Assembly: GCA_045588655.1 (NCBI GenBank)
Contig: JAZNEP010000028.1
Location: 62,001 to 126,000, forward strand
Source of the DNA: SVFI01 sp045588655
Lineage (GTDB): Bacteria > Bacillota > Clostridia > Lachnospirales > Lachnospiraceae
Reading direction: 5' to 3'
Length of the DNA stretch: 64,000 bases
Shown here in pieces: positions 63,099 to 64,000 of the stretch. Under the pieces are notes generated by a model. It did no database searches. It was not told the origin of the DNA and saw only the letters and a program-made list of their open reading frames with translations. The position numbers and the translations under genes are program-made. Position 1 is the first letter of the stretch, and each line of letters starts with the position of its first letter.

Positions 63099-64000
63099 TT
63101 ATTTTACAAACTCCTTCACTTTCTCAATTACATAATCCTGTTCTTCAAAAGTTAGTCCGTAATAAAGCGGCAGACTAATAAAGTTTGCATATACCTCTTC
63201 TGCATTTTTACAGCAGACATCTTTATATCCATTCTCTTGATAATACGGATGCTTATAAACCGGAATATAGTGCACATTTACACCAATTTCTGCCTCACGT
63301 AGCTTATCAAAAATTTCTTTTCTTCGTCCATTCGGTACCTGAATTACGTAGAGATGATAGCTGTTATTACATCCCTGCGCCTGTTTCGGACATACTACTC
63401 CCACTGTATCCTTAAATGCCTCGTTATATCGATCTACCAGCTCTCTTCTCTTAGCCACAAACTTGTCCAGTTTTTTCATCTGAGAAATTCCAAGCGCACA
63501 CTGAATATCTGTAATTCTATAATTGTAACCGAGATCAATCTGCTCGTAATACCAGCCACCCTCATTTTTATGCATGAATCTCTCATCTCTTGTAATTCCA
63601 TGACTTCTAAACAACACTAATTTTTCATATAGCTCTTCATTGTTAGTGACAATCATTCCGCCTTCTCCTGTTGTCACATGCTTCACTGGATGGAAGCTAA
63701 ATGTCGTCATATCTGAGATAGAACCGACTTTTTTCCCTTTGTAATCTGCTCCGATTGCATGCGCAGCATCCTCAATTACTACTAAATTATACTCTTTTGC
63801 AATCGCATGAATTTCATTCATCTCACATGGCTGTCCAGTAAAATGAACTGCTACTATAGCTTTTGTTTTATCCGTAATTTTTCTTTTTATATCTTCCGGA
63901 TCAATATTGTATGTATCCGCTTTTACATCTGCAAATACCGGAGTTGCTCCACAATACAGTGCACAGTTTGCAGATGCAGCAAATGTGATAGGTGTCGTGA
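63099..64000 (-). CDS. pseC: PseC-like DegT/DnrJ/EryC1/StrS aminotransferase, partial
   Basis: The C-terminal 300 or so residues of a PLP-dependent sugar aminotransferase; the N-terminus lies beyond the window edge. The frame is open to 64000 and reads TTPITFAASANCALYCGATP at the edge, diagnostic of this family. VIEDAAHAIGADYKGKKVG, FSFHPVKHVTTGEGGMI (PLP Lys in HPVKH) and RITDIQCALG follow. PseC makes UDP-4-amino-4,6-dideoxy-AltNAc in the pseudaminic acid pathway; relatives make other 4-amino-6-deoxy sugars. The internal ATG at 63821 is not the start. Confidence 0.88.
   Translation of the reverse strand, partial: TTPITFAASANCALYCGATPVFADVKADTYNIDPEDIKRKITDKTKAIVAVHFTGQPCEMNEIHAIAKEYNLVVIEDAAHAIGADYKGKKVGSISDMTTFSFHPVKHVTTGEGGMIVTNNEELYEKLVLFRSHGITRDERFMHKNEGGWYYEQIDLGYNYRITDIQCALGISQMKKLDKFVAKRRELVDRYNEAFKDTVGVVCPKQAQGCNNSYHLYVIQVPNGRRKEIFDKLREAEIGVNVHYIPVYKHPYYQENGYKDVCCKNAEEVYANFISLPLYYGLTFEEQDYVIEKVKEFVK

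Overview
The window looks like a stretch of chromosome from a low-GC Gram-positive Clostridia, most probably a Lachnospiraceae member. That rests on strong AGGAGG ribosome binding sites, sigma-A-type promoters, Firmicutes surface-polymer families (CDP-glycerol glycerophosphotransferases, LicD, TagA, TarI/IspD-like, CotH/VTC/DUF4956, DUF6077) and GH25, amidase and glucosaminidase wall enzymes. I cannot name the genus. No tRNA, rRNA, IS element, phage gene or CRISPR array was seen. Almost the whole window is one very large surface-glycan locus, nearly all on the minus strand. No gene-free stretch exceeds 300 bases.

Read in the direction of minus-strand transcription (right to left): (1) 64000-59600 holds a PseC-like aminotransferase, a Wzx flippase, an acyltransferase and a TagA/WecG transferase, visibly A/T-rich. 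(2) 59550-49480 is the GDP-fucose region: fcl, a small lipoprotein, an AraC regulator divergent from gmd, a three-domain ManC/cupin/ManA fusion, an SGNH hydrolase, a sugar kinase-nucleotidyltransferase fusion and a polyprenol-phosphate glycosyltransferase. (3) 49359-45802 is a giant amidase/glucosaminidase with its own promoter. (4) 45684-39779 is an rfbC, WbaP-like priming transferase, GT2 and two CDP-glycerol transferase operon, ending at a bidirectional hairpin terminator. (5) A plus-strand pyruvyltransferase (38222-39673) is divergent from the next operon. (6) 38029-25689 holds an IspD/TarI-like cytidylyltransferase, an SDR, an ABC exporter, a Wzy polymerase, LicD, a GH3 enzyme, a secreted papain-like protease and an O-antigen-ligase-like protein. 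(7) 25583-15868 holds rfbB, rfbA, a GH25 lysozyme, a GT-C protein, then two tandem split membrane pairs, the last carrying a metallo-beta-lactamase domain. (8) 15729-1 holds a second Wzm/Wzt exporter, two large glycan-assembly proteins, phosphoglucomutase, GtrA, GT2, a flippase-like protein, a kinase, a HAD phosphatase, the CotH/VTC/DUF4956 trio and a nucleotidyltransferase.

Taken together the genes make activated sugars (dTDP-4-keto-6-deoxy sugars, GDP-fucose, a CDP-linked unit, glucose-1-phosphate), assemble glycans, decorate them with phospho-polyol, phospho-choline-type, acyl or pyruvyl groups, export them by two ABC routes and one Wzx/Wzy route, and remodel the wall.

The most unusual items are the duplicated split GT-C/MBL module (15868-20558), a ManC domain that has lost key catalytic motifs (53718-56075), the kinase-nucleotidyltransferase fusion (50168-52120), a GH3 enzyme with reversed domain order, and an SGNH gene that looks leaderless.
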